A stretch of DNA of 64,000 bases from Leptodontidium sp. MPI-SDFR-AT-0119 (Eukaryota; Ascomycota; Leotiomycetes; Helotiales; Leptodontidiaceae): positions 1,612,001 through 1,676,000 of the forward strand of contig JAHLEZ010000005.1 in NCBI GenBank assembly GCA_020726505.1. The letters run 5' to 3'. The notes beneath the pieces are model-generated. The model was not told the DNA's origin. It worked only from the letters and a program-made list of their open reading frames with translations, and ran no database searches. A program made the translations under genes and the position numbers. Numbering within the stretch: position 1 is the stretch's first letter; the number at the start of each line of letters is the position of its first letter. Positions 23,699 through 37,517 of the stretch are shown piece after piece.

Positions 23699-26600
23699 TA
23701 GTTCGATGGACGACGATAGAGATCACCCTTCACAGCGTCGCTTTTTCCAGAGGAAGAGAGTTACCAGGGCTATAACACGCAGAAGCATTCTGGACTGTCA
23801 AAACGAAAGGACAGATCAAAATAAACACATCACTGACTAGTGGTCTGGGTGCGTTCACTCCACACACTTCGACTTGCCAGGCCTGGTTCTCGAGTCGACG
23901 AGCAGGCGTACCAACTTCAATCACGGCCTCCACCAGTCTCAATTGAATTGAGGACACTGTCAAAAACAAGTTCCTATTGCAAATGGCCTCCCAGACGGAA
24001 TGTGCCAGGCATTCTATTAGGAGTGACTTTTAGCGGCGGACGACAGTGGAGAGACCAAGGTTCCAGATGCTCTTTCTGGGCTCTCTGGGCTCAATTGACG
24101 GCATCTAGACTTGGTCGAATGTTGGGCTCTAAAAGATATAGCTTGCGTTTATCAAGGGGCCTTCCTACGGAGATCAGACTTTAGAGGAGTTTGCGTCGAT
24201 CTTTTCGCATCCTCGTATGAAAGAAACAGTAGGAAATATCACACGGGAAACGGAAAACTTGAATCGGGACTTCGTAAAGGGCGGAGCCAACTGAAAGAGT
24301 CGAGCGAGGACTTGCCACTCATTAGAGAAACAATGCATATTCCCATTCTACAGAACTTTATTATTTATTCTCCACAACTCTCTCTCCTCCCTCGACCTCC
24401 GTTTATCTGGCCATTCCTGCCCTGGTGTTGTTGTGTTGTTGGCTGAAGCATTCGTATTTCTTCCCTCCTCCGATCTCTCCCCCGAGGCCTTAATGTACAT
24501 GACCTCGTATCTGAAATATTCATCATTCTACCATGATTTCGAGTCCCTGTAGACGCCATTAGCGGTCAGCAAACAGGGTCCACTCCGTGTCTGTGTTATC
24601 GAATTTATGGTGAAGTTAAGCCAGTCCTCCATCTAGTGACAAGATTCTGATTGTGCCTTTAGATTAGGAATCACTCTTGGGTTTACCAGGCTTCGCTTGG
24701 GTATGTTGTGTGTTATATGGCGACTTGGGTACTGAGTGCTGCTTCTCCGTGGTGCTCTGTTTTGATTCCTCTAACATTCGTGGGGATGGTAAGGGAGGTG
24801 CTGAGTGTCAGGCTGTCGGTACACCGGGATAGCTGTGGTTTGTTTACTCTGGTACGATGATTTGGATTGGACGTATAGATATTCGGCTCCTTGGTTACGT
24901 GAGAGATGTACTGGCTTCCTTGAAGTATGTACCTATCTTGAGGATGGGACAGTGCTGTCGTGCTGACGTTGTTCATGGGTTCGCAGTTTCGTGGGTTTGG
25001 TCATGTTGACTGAGACCGGAAAACAGTCTCACTCACTTGTCAGCAAGTCTTGAACCAACACTGTGGATATTGTGTAACAGGTATAACGTACGAAGAACTA
25101 CTCTCCTCGAGGGACTATATAGGGAAGTGAGTCAATCTCTCAAATAAACGTTGGAAGAGGAATGTTTTGACTTGGTGGAGGCCAGTCGTCGAGGGACCAC
25201 AACAAAAGTGATCTTCTCGGTGGTTGGATCTGCTCGTCGCCCTTGTTAAGCATAAAGGACTAAGTAAGAGAGTACATTATACAACTGAATAGCGTCGACA
25301 TCATCATCATCTGTATCTAGTAACTATGATATCTCCAGGCCAGATAATCACAACACAGCTCACCATCGACAGCTTCCTCGCCTAACACAACACACTGACC
25401 CGATCACCACTCCAAGTCTCAGAACACTCAGCACAAGGCAGGAAATGCAACTGTGCGAGACATGTTCCCTCACTCCACTCCCCTTCTCCTTCCCCTCCCT
25501 TCCCCTTTCCTCCAAGCCTTCGTACTTTTGCCTTTCGTCCTTTGTCCTAGATTCTCGCCCGGTAAACCAAACCAAAGTTACCCAACCCAACCGGAACGCT
25601 CACCGTCACCATCACTCACCGTCACCGCCCAAAGATCAACTGAGTGCAGCCAACTCATCTCAGCTCAGTTGCACTCCGTCCATAGAGAGGCGAGGTCTGA
25701 GCGAGGCGAACGAGCGTTCCGGTGCGTTGCAAATAGCCTGGTCTGGACATTAATGGCTGGATGTCAGGCCAGCGCACTGCAGGGCTGTATGAGCTGAAAT
25801 GGGACGCAGGGAAGTGCTGGGATGGGCAGGGAAGAGAAGGGGAAGAAGAGAAAATGACTGGATCTGTCGGATTTTTTCATGCAGAGGTGATCATCGGGCG
25901 TTGGGCGTGTTTGCTTGATTGGGATTGGGATGGAGTGTACCTTAGACAGGCACGTAGGCAGGTTACAGGTTGGGATTTAGATGTTAGTGCTGTGTTTTTG
26001 TGTTTGGATTGACTAACTAGTTGTGTAATTTCTGTACTGAACGAGGGGAATATGACATCAAAAGACGATATTTAACCTCATGTTCACACTCACTCACATG
26101 TGAAGATCTCGGAGCGACTTGTGTACTTTGGTTCTATCTCCACTGTCCTGTTTTCATTGCCTGTCATAGGACATTCGCACTGACGTGAGGACGGCGAGGA
26201 GAAGTGGAAGATGCCATCCCATGCCACAAGATCATCAGCTACCAAACCCAAAAACCAATCCAAACAAGCATCAAGGATCAAAGTTCAGAGTTCGAGCAAA
26301 CAGAACCAACCCACCGAGGGCAAGGACAACAAAGCGGAACGAACCGGGGCTGAATGCGATATTTCTCCTTGCCAAGTTGCCACGCAGAATATACTCCTCG
26401 AATCCTTGTCGGTGGAGACGGACAAGGAGAAACCAAAAACGAACGGTCTTTTCTTCTCCATCTTCGAAGCTTGAAGTCCAAGCTGCGGTTGATCCTGGCC
26501 AAGTGGACCGAGATGCCTAAGTCAAAGCACAAAATAAAACAAATAGACAAGTGGAGAAGAAAGAGCTGGAGATCGATCAATATAGCCGAAGAAATGCAAC

Positions 26601-29600
26601 CGAGAAATACTCGCACCAATCAATACAATACACATAACACCAGTTTCAAAGACTTGAATAATACTAATCAAAATAGTAAGGAGAAATCCGTCCCGCTGGA
26701 GAAGATCTGTAGGAGTACGGTGCTCGGCGCTGAATTTTTCTTTTTGCTTTTGGCTGGCTCTCAGACGTTTGAATCAATACTCCGTCGGAGAATATATAAA
26801 ACGCTAGACTCAACGCGAGAGGAGGAAAGATGGGTCTGACGAATCTACGTCCCCGATTGAGGAAGGGGATTATCGAGAGTTTGATGAAGGGCGTTTACGT
26901 ATGCGCTGTGTGTTTGACTTCTGGATTGGGAACTGGACGTGTTAGGGGAATTGGTTTGGGATATTGGGGATTTAGAGTTGGGCTTGGCGCGTGATGGAAT
27001 GGGTGAGAATTGGAGGGGATGTGGCCATCCGGATTTTAATTGATATTGAAGGGATGCGTTGATGGGAGAGGTATTATTTGATGGTGTTTGTAAGAGAGAA
27101 GGGGTAAAGTGGAACGGAAGATGATGAAGTGAGGGTGGATAGTTCGTGACACGTCATGGGAGCGAAACGTTCGCAATCTGACTCGGAGGAGATAAAGTCA
27201 AGGAATTGAAAATCGCAAGGGAGGTCAAATGTCTTAACAGTAAACAATGCCCGCATTCCTAGCGAAGTGGTACCGATGCGCGACCGTTCGGAGGTCAATC
27301 AGTCAGAAATGTCTCGAGTTTTCCCTTGCTCTCTTTATGGGTGTACCGTGAGACGAAACGGAACAAGACAGTTGGCATGGATGAACGCAAGGAGGGGTTG
27401 AAACATATTGTGATATTAATATACTCCGAGGCAGGATGTGAGATGACTGCGGAGGAGGGGAGAGAATGGATTTGTACATAAACACATGACCTTCACGTGA
27501 TATTGAAATGTGAACGAGAAAGAGGACAGGCTTCGCAGCGTCGAGAAGATGTGGAGAGCGACAGGGAGGTAAAATGCACAAGAAAGAGAGTACAATAGGG
27601 ATGCCAATGCCAAAGGATAGAGCAGCGCGAGATACACACAGGCATCCTGCAAAGTGTCATGAACAGAATGTGAACTTAGCAGCGAAGCAACGTCTCCGTC
27701 ATCTGCTCACGTACTTCTTTGATCCTTCCCAGCCAAGCTGAAGCCATAACCAAAGCTCAAGCCAAAGCCAGAAACGGTAGACATGAAGCTATTGATCGAA
27801 ACCCTTACCCAGCTGAAAACGACATCCACATCCATCATCGATTCAATAATAGACCAAAGCGCTCCGCGAGCCACATTTCAAGCCACAGGCCCCCAACAAC
27901 CCAAAACCAGCAAACAAAAGTGCAATATGAATCCCGCAAACCAAGCCCAGCTTCAGCTCTGCAGAAGTCTGGAGACGAGCGATCATGGCCTCGGTAGTTG
28001 GGACCAATGGAATGGGAATGGGCTTGCGGGCTGGGCTTTGCAGGGTCGTATTTGTTATTGACAGGGGTTGCTGGGTGGCTTGTGGAATTGAACCTCACTT
28101 CGGTTTTGATGGGTGGACGGGGAATACCCAGACATTGAAACAGTGTTGAAAGATGATGATTTTCAATGGGGAGATGTGAAAGAAAGGGATTGATTTCAAT
28201 TGAATCACTTCATTTCAATAGTCCGTTGCATGTCTCTTATCTTGTCATTGAGGGGAAGAGTAGAGGTGTAGTCTAGCCCGCAATCGCTAATCGTTGGTGG
28301 ATTCTCGTCGTTTGGGAGTTCTGATATATTTACCGCGGAACTACCATTTCGTCAGATGTCACTCATACGTTATAATAGAGGCTTAGGAAGGAGTGGACGT
28401 GGCGTTTGAGAGGGAAGGAAAAGAATGTTCGGTATCGCGTACCAGTTCTTGTGAAATGTGGTGTGTGTGGATGCAAACGAACGCCTTGTCCACTTTTGTA
28501 AGACGGAGGGAGAAAACGTGGCTCGGAGAGTAGCTTTTTTAATGGTGTGATATGAATAATTGCGAATTGATTTCGGTGCATCCGCAGATAGGGATGGGTA
28601 CAGATGAACTGGTATACGAGAAACATCCGTATGTCTCTCCTCTCTTCCTCCCCCATAATGGGAATCATGCCATGTGTTGTACCTGTCCTGTCCCATCTCG
28701 TAGAATTTCCACGCCTCCCCTCACCTCATTTCAGTTCAGTTCACCGCTTCATCCACGTGGGAAAGCGCAGGAACGACACATAACGCAACGAACTTGCACA
28801 GGCCAGCTGTTCTTTGAAGTCCACCCACCTGCTGACGAACGGTTCATGGGTTCTTGCTTGAGAGAGAGAAATCTGCTGTCTCTGTTGAACTAGCTGGACA
28901 TATGTGGTGATCCGTCTCGCTTCTCGCTTGACAGGAAGAGAAGAGGTGGAAGCAAGGGATTAGAAATGCTTGCGCCATAGGCATGTCATGTTTCTCCGGC
29001 AGATGAGATGAGATGAGATGGGAGTTGTGTTTGAGATGACATGCAGGAAGTGAGGGAGGAAGGATTCAGAGACCCGATACTGAGGTTCATCCGCGGGTGA
29101 TGTGCAGATCAAGGGGTGGATAATGTGACAGATATTTCTTTCTCTCGGTAATCGAATGAAATGGAGACGACTAGAACGAATAGATGGATGAATTTCGAAC
29201 AGAGAATTAAAAAAAAAAAAAAAAAGCAAGACAGTAAAGCTCGTGGGAAAGGAAGAAAATTGAAACAGATGTAAGGATATCTCCGAAAAATCATGAATGT
29301 CACTGTTCCTCCGTGAAGGGTTGAAGCGAGTGCGACTGGAAAATCCCATGTGGATTTGAACGCCCGACTAAACGAAACAAAACGAAACGAACGCAAGAAG
29401 AAACAAAGAAACGAATCAGAGAAGTGAAAAGACATAATATCGGCATGTGCCGAAATGGTGGAGGACGGCTATCGGCCGCAGGTATCAGTTCCTGCGGGTA
29501 GCCTTTTTCCCCCTTGCCAAAGAGGAGAAGAACCAACCTGCACATGATCAGGATGCGGAGATTGCCTTCCTGGCTTTTTTTCTTTGTTGATACTCAAGGA

Positions 29601-32600
29601 ATGAGAGGTGTTGTTGAGTCGAGAGGAAAAAGTAAGAGAGGAAGGGAAGGAAGTCTCAGGTGTACAAAGGGATGCGGCGACGATTAAGTGTCAGACAGTT
29701 AGTTGATAACGGGCATGATGTCTCTCCTCACTGAGTCTGGTACCTGAGCTAGTTTGTGCGTATCGTACTGTATCCTCCGCTTTTTTGTGCGGAAACGGCG
29801 ACAGTGAGATTCCCGTGCGGAATTCATGTGGATCTCAGACAGACGATCGTAACTTTATCTGCCAATACCAGGTGACCGACCTCACTTAACCTAACCTTAT
29901 TTGATCCTACCTAGGCAGCAGGAAATGGGACCTACGATACTGGACGCGTGTACTCGAAGCTTGGTGCGTGCCTGCCCGAACGATGGGAGCGAAAGAGATA
30001 AGGGACCTTGCATAGTACGACGTTGGTTTGTAGGACGATGTACAGCAGCAGCACTTGCACAGTTGTACCTAGGTACTGTATTTGTGGAGGGTACAAGCCG
30101 TTCCGTTGTACTGTACTGTGCTCCGATCCATACTTGAGATACCATGCGTTGGGATGGGATGGTCCAGGGGCCTGCTGTTCCAGTACACCATCCCGAGCCG
30201 CTTTGTGTTCGATATTCGTGATCTGAATCTAAATCCAAATCCAAACCCAAGCTCCGAATCTAAGGTGAACCTGCCGTGAAAATCATAACGGCATCTTCCC
30301 TGACCATAAGATAAGCGCACCCGAACTGACAACGGGAGGGAACAGTAGATCACCACCACCACCACCTAATTTCAAGATTCCATTGAAGCAAGATTCAGGG
30401 TTCCTAGCCCAGCCGACCCAGCGTTGCCGATCCGTCCCTCTTCAGCCCAAAACACTCCAATCCAATCTTGTGCAAGCTTGCAAGCCACACACACCTGACA
30501 GTTACCGTTCTAAGGATGCGATTGGTGTCGCTTCCTAATAAGGTTTTGGTCTACTAGTGATGGGCCTGGCTGGTATTGGAATTTGACTCGGCAGCTGATG
30601 AATGGGGGCTTTTGAAGGCGCGGATCTTCACCCCCCCACCGGAAGTTACTTTGAATGTCCTGTAGGTAGGTAGAGAATTTGGTAGATAGAGTTCCATAAT
30701 TTACCTGCATTTTTTTTTTTCTCTTTCTAGCTTTGAAGACATAAAACGGGCTGATGAGAGGAGAGGAATAAGGAATAAGGAAAGGAAGAAAGTAAATACG
30801 AAACGGTGGAGATAGATGCCGTAGATGCTGTGGACGGGAAGGGAGGATGAGGTGGTGGCGAACGTTTCAACCTCCACCTCCTCCTAGCTGGTAAGGTACC
30901 TATCGACTGTACTTGCAAACTTGGCTTAGTACGAGAAATATACTTTTTCCCAATATCCAAAAAAGCAAATACGCAATTCCAAAACCCAAACAGCCAATTG
31001 TGACATTTTTCTTTTCATCGATCATCGAACAGGATCCATCCCCCTGTCAATCCCATTCCATTCCATTGAAAAAAGTATTGCTTGAAAAACCTTAAAAACA
31101 AATCTGTGCCTGCATACGATACGATATCGAAGATCGGCCGTGATCTGCGGACTGTACTGGGTGGCTTGTTTAAACTTGTCCTTGTCCTTGTCCCAAGCCT
31201 GCCAACTTTTGCTTGGTTGTACCGTAGCTGTAGCTGTACCTGTAGGTTAAGGTAGCTAGCTGGTACAGTAGGCCTGAAGCTATGTATGCAGTATACAGCA
31301 GATTATGCATATCGTATTGCTTTTCAGCTGACAGCTGCTATGGCTTGGGGGCTGTTTTCTTGGGGGAGGAGGCTTGGGCTTGCTCGCTTCTGTGGCCAAT
31401 CTACCGCCTGCATGATGGATAGCGGACGGGATGTGGGTGGTGGGACGTGGGTGGGATAGGACAGGATAGGATAGGGGTGACCAAACCTGCGGGCTCAGCC
31501 ACACCCTGTTTTTAGCCCTTGTTCTTCTATCGAATTTTGGGATGTTTTTGCGAATGGGTTTTGGTTGGAGTTTGGGGAGTTTGGGGAGGCGGAAAAATTG
31601 TACGGAGATATGCAAGATGTGAGTAGCTGTACCTGAGTTTCGATACATGGCGTGCAGACACGAGAGATAATGTGACGTCGTTGTGCGTTGGGCGTTGAGC
31701 TGGAGGCTGAATGGCGAAGAAAAGTTTCTATTTTTGAGAATTTGTACATCATGATATCGCCTCACAGCTTGGCTTTTTTTCTCAACCCGCTTCGTTTTCT
31801 GTACCTGTGTCTGTACCTGATGGTGCGATACGATGTCTAGTATGAGCGATGGAAGGGTTTTGGATGGATGATAGGAGGGGAGGGGAGGGGAAGGGAGTGG
31901 CGAAATACGTGGAGACTTGTCATCTCAGCTCACTCATAGCTGTCTGTGATGCATGTTGTTATTATCGCCTGTTCCTAATTGAGGTAGACGAACGGAATAG
32001 ACGAACAGATGGAAGGATATACGAGATGGGATGAGAAGATGCGAACCGAGACGAGGAATTAAACGAGGAAGGAGGGTTGTACAACAGCGCTGCACAGCAC
32101 AAAGAGGCAACAAGCAACAAGAAAAATCAGGGGTTGCATTGAAGTTGACCTGGCGTGAATTGAAGTGAATTTGGACAGAACTACAGAATTTTTTCAATCG
32201 TGAAGACTAAGTGAGTGAGTGTGTGAGTGTGGAGTGCTCGTCAACGGTTCGATTGCGCGTTTCCCCGGCTATTGTGTGTGTCTGTGTGTTTGTGTATGTA
32301 TGTGGTAGTAAGTGCGGTATTTATGAAGCTTTCTTGGGTGGCTTTTGAGGAGCGTTTCGACCCCTTATTTTTCTTTTCTTTTCGGTCCTGTGGTTGGGTG
32401 GTTCTGTGCATGCGGTGTGGTGATGTGCATAGGATGGGATTGGATGTTGCGTCGCTACATTTGGCTGATGTTAACGAAGAAGAACTGTTGGAGAGAGCAG
32501 AGAAGAAGCAGAACCAGAAGCACAGGACACAACAGCGGTGAAGTGAAACTCGTAGCACAAGAACGATTGAGGCTCACGAATCACGACAGGTTGTTTATAT

Positions 32601-33158
32601 CTTTCTGGATCTCAGGAGCTGCTGGGGTTCTGTGGTACATATTCGCTCCCAATTACATACAAAGCTCGTCCATCCATTTACGATTTTTTTTTTCAATTTC
32701 GTTATATAGATAGATGAACAGCAATTGCAACACGATAACCGAGAAAAAAAATTGCAGCGTTGAATTCCTCCTCCACAAAAAAAAAAATTAGGAGAGGAAC
32801 ACCAAAACCTCAAGATCTTTTGGCTCTCGGGCTCGTCTCCCGAAATTCCTTGTCGTGGTGGCTGTCAGGACAGTGCAGGGGTCTAGGATCTCATACCCTG
32901 TTGGGGATATCCTTGCCCTTGTCAGCTGTGTTGGATTCCCGACCTGACACACCCGCCGACCACATCCAGGTGTCGATCTTCCTTTTTGAGAGGAGGGGAG
33001 GAGGGGAGGATTGATTGGACGGGTGTGCGGCTTCAGCCTTCCCTTAGTTTGGGCTGGGCTGTGTTTGGGTACGGTGGTACTTCTGGATGGATAGGTAATT
33101 TTTGATAACAGAGAGGGAGGGATTTTGGAGTGGTGAAGATCATTGTACATACTGTGTC

Positions 33159-33183
33159 CTCACTCTGCTCTATGCAGAGTGAG
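33159..33183. repeat. Perfect 10-bp inverted repeat with 5-base loop
   Basis: CTCACTCTGC, a TCTAT loop, then GCAGAGTGAG form a perfect stem-loop within the gene desert. It could be an RNA hairpin or a dyad binding site; no known factor site is recognised. Confidence 0.8.
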
Positions 33184-34188
33184 AAATGACAATCAATTGG
33201 TAATTTCAATTGGACAATTCGATTTGGGAAGAATCAATATTGTGGTCTTCTTCTTTGGGGAATAGATAGATCAGTAGGCAATCTACTGATGTAGGTAGAT
33301 CAATAGACGGTTAATTAGGTCGGTCGGGTCGGGAAGGCTAAGCGAGTGGATCTATTGGAGATGGGAGGAGGTGCACGGTCAGGTCCAGGGGCTTGTTTAT
33401 TCGCCCTCCTTTTCTAATCCAGTCTAATCTCATGGATAGACGAGAGAACGAGTAATGAAGTTATTTCTCCGGCAAGTTTCTCTCAGTAATTAATTGTTGA
33501 AGTGGAGTCAATCATCCCGTACCGACCACGATCCCGAAGTTTAGGATGGGAGGAGCGTTCGGTCGGTCTATCAGTCGGTCGGTACTGTAGGGAGGTTGCT
33601 CAAGCCCGTTGCGTTCGTTGGCTGGATTGAGAAACCTACATGTTTACCTACCCAGCTAGCCTCGGAGATAATTTACTTGACTCGTATTGCGCAAGCAAGC
33701 TGACCTGGACCTGCTTGAACTTGAGGAGATAGAAAATTGTGGCAGGGCTGATATGATTCTCCTCCACCATATTTCACCCACCCCACCATGAAACGGGGTT
33801 TTCTGGAAATACAATTCGATGGAGGGACCCGATGATGAGGTAAAAGTAAATTCTGCGAGGGTCAGAGGGTCGGTCATATGCGTGAGTGCCATGAGATGAG
33901 ATGAGATGAAGGTGAGATACGATGCGATGACCGGCGATGGGTTGAATCGATAGGTAGACATGGACCCCTCTCGTCTCCCTCCTCCCCTCCCCTCCCCTCC
34001 CCGACCGATGATTGCCGGAATTGATTGAGTGCAACTATTGGATTGGAAGGGATCAGATCAGATCAGGTCAAATAACCTGGGGACGACCTACTCGATCTGG
34101 TAGATTGGCATCTACAAGTCTGCAGGTTGTAAATTAAGTAGATGGGGGGTAAGGAATCCTTGTCTTTTTTCTATATCTTGGTGCAGTA

Positions 34189-34212
34189 GGTAAGGTAAGG
34201 TAAGGTAAGGTA
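34189..34212. repeat. (GGTAA)n tandem pentamer
   Basis: Four GGTAA units plus GGTA lie in tandem in the gene desert. Nearby are TTGCC/TTGTC tandem words (34261-34295) and an AGATC repeat (34231-34242), all of five-base period. Confidence 0.85.
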
Positions 34213-36241
34213 CAGTAGGTACGGAGGTAGATCAGATCAGATCCAAGATTCACCGCTACCTGCCTTGTCTTGTCTTGCCTTGCCTTGCCTAGCCAGGAAA
34301 TGCCCGCCCAGTCTTGTTGTCTCTCTTCCCTCTTCAAGTGCCGGGACGATCTGCTCAGTGTGCCGGTGTGGCATCAACGCTGTTCCGTTCTGTTCTGGCT
34401 CTGGTCGAATAGAATACCAAGGTACTGTACGAGGGGAGGAGGAGGGAGGTACCTTGACGAACGAATGGTTCGTTCCCCATTCGCATACCTGCATTATCAC
34501 AGAGATGAAATGCAGTGTACCGCATCGCGTCGCATCGCTACAGTGGGTGACGTTGGACGTGCGAGGTGACATGGTCGCCGGCTACGACTCCGAGAACATG
34601 GATGGGCGGTGATGGGGTAGCTGCATAAGCTGGACACTGGTTCAGCAGTTAGTGGTGCGGTGGTGTCCGGAGTATTGGTGTAGTGGTGCTGTGGCTTCTC
34701 CTCCTCTCTCGTTTGGTGTATGTGTGTATATTGCCCGGAGCCCTACTCGGAGCGTACTATTTACTTCCCTAGCTAGGTCGAGGGTATTGCAGGACTCGTA
34801 GATTAGGTAGTTGATTAGTCGTCCAGTACTGTACTGTACAGTAGTACTGCGCCAGCTGCCTCCACCAGCGTAACATTAGCCTGGCTGTTATGATTGACGA
34901 TTTGCAGTGCATGCATGTAGGCTGCAGGCGGTATGTATGCATGTCAATCATCAGCGAACGCCAGAAAGGGACTAAGCGGAGTGGAGGGCGTTCGCATTGG
35001 GACAGCTGGTTAATTGCAGGCAAAATCAAGACAAAATTAAGGCCAGGTGCAGGTGTCCATCGCGGCAGAGTTCGCCACGGGGGGGGGTGAGGGTGTAGGT
35101 GAGGTGGGCTTGAAGGGTTTCGGGGATTGGGTGTTGGTGGGCATGGGCTTGGGCGAGGCTGGACTGGGCTTGCTGCTTGGTGCTTGGTGGTGCTGCTGTA
35201 CTGTGTCGTCCTTCGTCCTGGGAGGCCCTCATCATTCTGAAGGCTTTCTGGATTCGCAGGGCACTGACAGGCATTGCAGGCAGCCCGGCCTATCTTTAGC
35301 TTTTTGGGCTGTCGAGCGATTCCTCTTCGGGGCGTTGTCTGGGGTGTCAACAGGGCGGTGCACAGGGGTGCGGACACTAAAACACCCGAAAAACTACCTG
35401 GAGCTAGCGTACTGCTCTCCCTGCTGGAGCTGCTGGACCGACGAACGTCGAGCTAGGCCTGTCATGCCCTGTCATTTGCACCTGGAGCTTTCCCCCTCTC
35501 ACCCCCTCCCTCCCCTACCTGGTCTACTCCGTACCTACCTTGTCTACCTGCCACCCCCGGCTTGCTGCACTGCACGCCCACGACCCTGGAAAAGATTCGA
35601 ATGGGGTTTGGGACGGCGGACGTTCTGTTTTTCTTTGACGTCCGGGCGTGCGTTGCGTGCAATAGAGAGAGGAGTGCGAGGAAAGGAGATGCTCACGCTT
35701 CACCCCCTTTGCCAACCCGGCCTGGAGTTTGCCCTTTGGCTCTGGCTCTGGCTCTAGTCTTGGTCTTGGTCTGGTAAAGAAGGCTTCGTGGCTGATTCTC
35801 GCGATGAACTCGTTTTCGTTCTCTCGGTGTGGGCGTGCCGGTCGTCTGGTCCAGGAGAGCTGAGCCGACATCGAAGTATTGCCCGGGTCAGATATCAGGC
35901 GTATTGTATTGCCTACTGCCTACCTACGTCTAGTCAGTCGGCCTAGTCAGTCCAGCTTGTCTTGTCTTACCTTACCTTGCTTTGCTTTGCCCTGTCTACT
36001 CCAGTACCTACCTCCTACTACTGTCAAGACATCCTATTCGTACCTACGCACCGTTCTGTACCTCCCTCCCCTCCCCTACCTCACCTACAACGATCACCAG
36101 CAGATCACAGGTGTGGCTTTCACTCCCCCACCACACCACACCACTACCGGTTTCCCAGCACCTCCACATCACACTACTCCTGCCGCCATCATCCGTCTTC
36201 ACCATTCCTCGTGCCTAGCCGCAGGTCGCCGAACTCAGGAC

Positions 36242-36306
36242 GACTGGACAGGATTGGACTGGACTGAACTGGACTGGACTGGACAGAAGAGGACTGGACG
36301 GACAGG
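36242..36306. repeat. Imperfect (GGACT)n tandem pentamer
   Basis: About a dozen imperfect five-base units, mostly GGACT/GGACA, follow in tandem. It is one of several five-base arrays between 33 and 38.5 kb. Confidence 0.8.
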
Positions 36307-37491
36307 AAGCCAGCCCTGCCGGGACAGGAAAGGAAAAGATTGGACAGATCGGAGGCAGAGACACTGGATACCAGAGGGAGAGAGATCTCGAGGACTCAAT
36401 TCGATACTTTGGTCGCGCCTACCTTGACCTTGACCTCAACTTGACAGACCGACAGTACAGTACCTGCCTACTTGCAGATCGATAGACAGCCAGACAGCAA
36501 GATAGACAGACAGACAGACAGACCCGATTCGATTCGATTCTACATCCAGGGAGGGAGGGCAGATCCAAGTCCAATCCGCGCATCTCTTTCTTCCGTCCCA
36601 GCTCCAAGATACTGACTCGGAATATACTACGCCCACCCAACGACGCTCCTCTGCTCTGCTTCTACTTCTCAATCATACACCGACTTCTCTTCAGCAGGCG
36701 CAGACACGAGACGCAAGACGCAGCTTTGCAGAAAGGCATACCAACACTTCCACAATTTCAAGCCATCTCTCAGCCATACCATCCATTTCTTTGGATTACC
36801 GCCAGCATCTCCATCTCGCAGCTCCAGCTTGCGCCTTCCAGAACACGCCTTTTGATATTTCCTTCTGCTGGAGAAAGTCGACTTCCATCCATCCATCCTT
36901 GTCCGCCACCTACATATAATCCTAATCCGTAATCAGCTCATTCGTTCGTTTCCCATCGCGCATATGCTATAATATTGTCCGAAATCTCAACACCTCACCC
37001 AACTCACACTCAACGCCCTTTTTTATTCTCCTTCTTGTCTGTCTGTCACCGCAACTCCAGCCTGCAGCCCGACCTCTATCTTTAAAGGCCCGCTCTGCCC
37101 ACCACCTTGCGTCTCTAATATACATTCTTGCGTTCAGCTCACCCAAGGCCGAGGCATACTCGACGAAAAGGCTGCATAGCATCTCGCCCGATCAGGATAC
37201 ATCGATTCCCCTCCCCGCTTTCCTCAGATCCTTCTTCTTGTCCTTCTCCTCCAGAGATACACGCCACATCACCAAACGGTTGTGTTCAGCTGCCCCGGAT
37301 TATTGTCTAGTTACCGAAGTGCACAGCGCCCTCTTCCGCAAGACACAGCATATTCCCGCGCGCGAGCGACATTAGACGAAAGAAAGAAACGGACAGTCCC
37401 AAGGTAGCGGAAAGAAAGAGACAGCGGTACGGGTCGGTCAGTAAGAGGCTCAAGAACTGACTCTCGGCACCGGGAACGCAAATCACTTGGC

Positions 37492-37517
37492 CACTTCACT
37501 TCACTTCACTTCACTTC
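37492..37517. repeat. (ACTTC)n tandem pentamer
   Basis: Five ACTTC units in tandem in the pyrimidine-rich part of the medA upstream region. A related (CCTAT)n array is at 38071-38095. Confidence 0.85.

Noticed and set aside
26185..26839. Three overlapping plus-strand frames of 87-161 codons in the gene desert
   Set aside because: Lys/Asn/Gln-rich low-complexity translation, no motif, no splice model.
29210..29225. A-run that might be a retroposon poly-A tail
   Set aside because: No coding remnant or target-site duplication was found beside it; a simple homopolymer is sufficient.
35047..35757. 236-codon plus-strand open frame
   Set aside because: Composition (runs of Gly/Val/Leu, then Pro/Arg/Cys) follows simple GT- and CT-rich DNA and an opposite frame is equally long; no domain seen.
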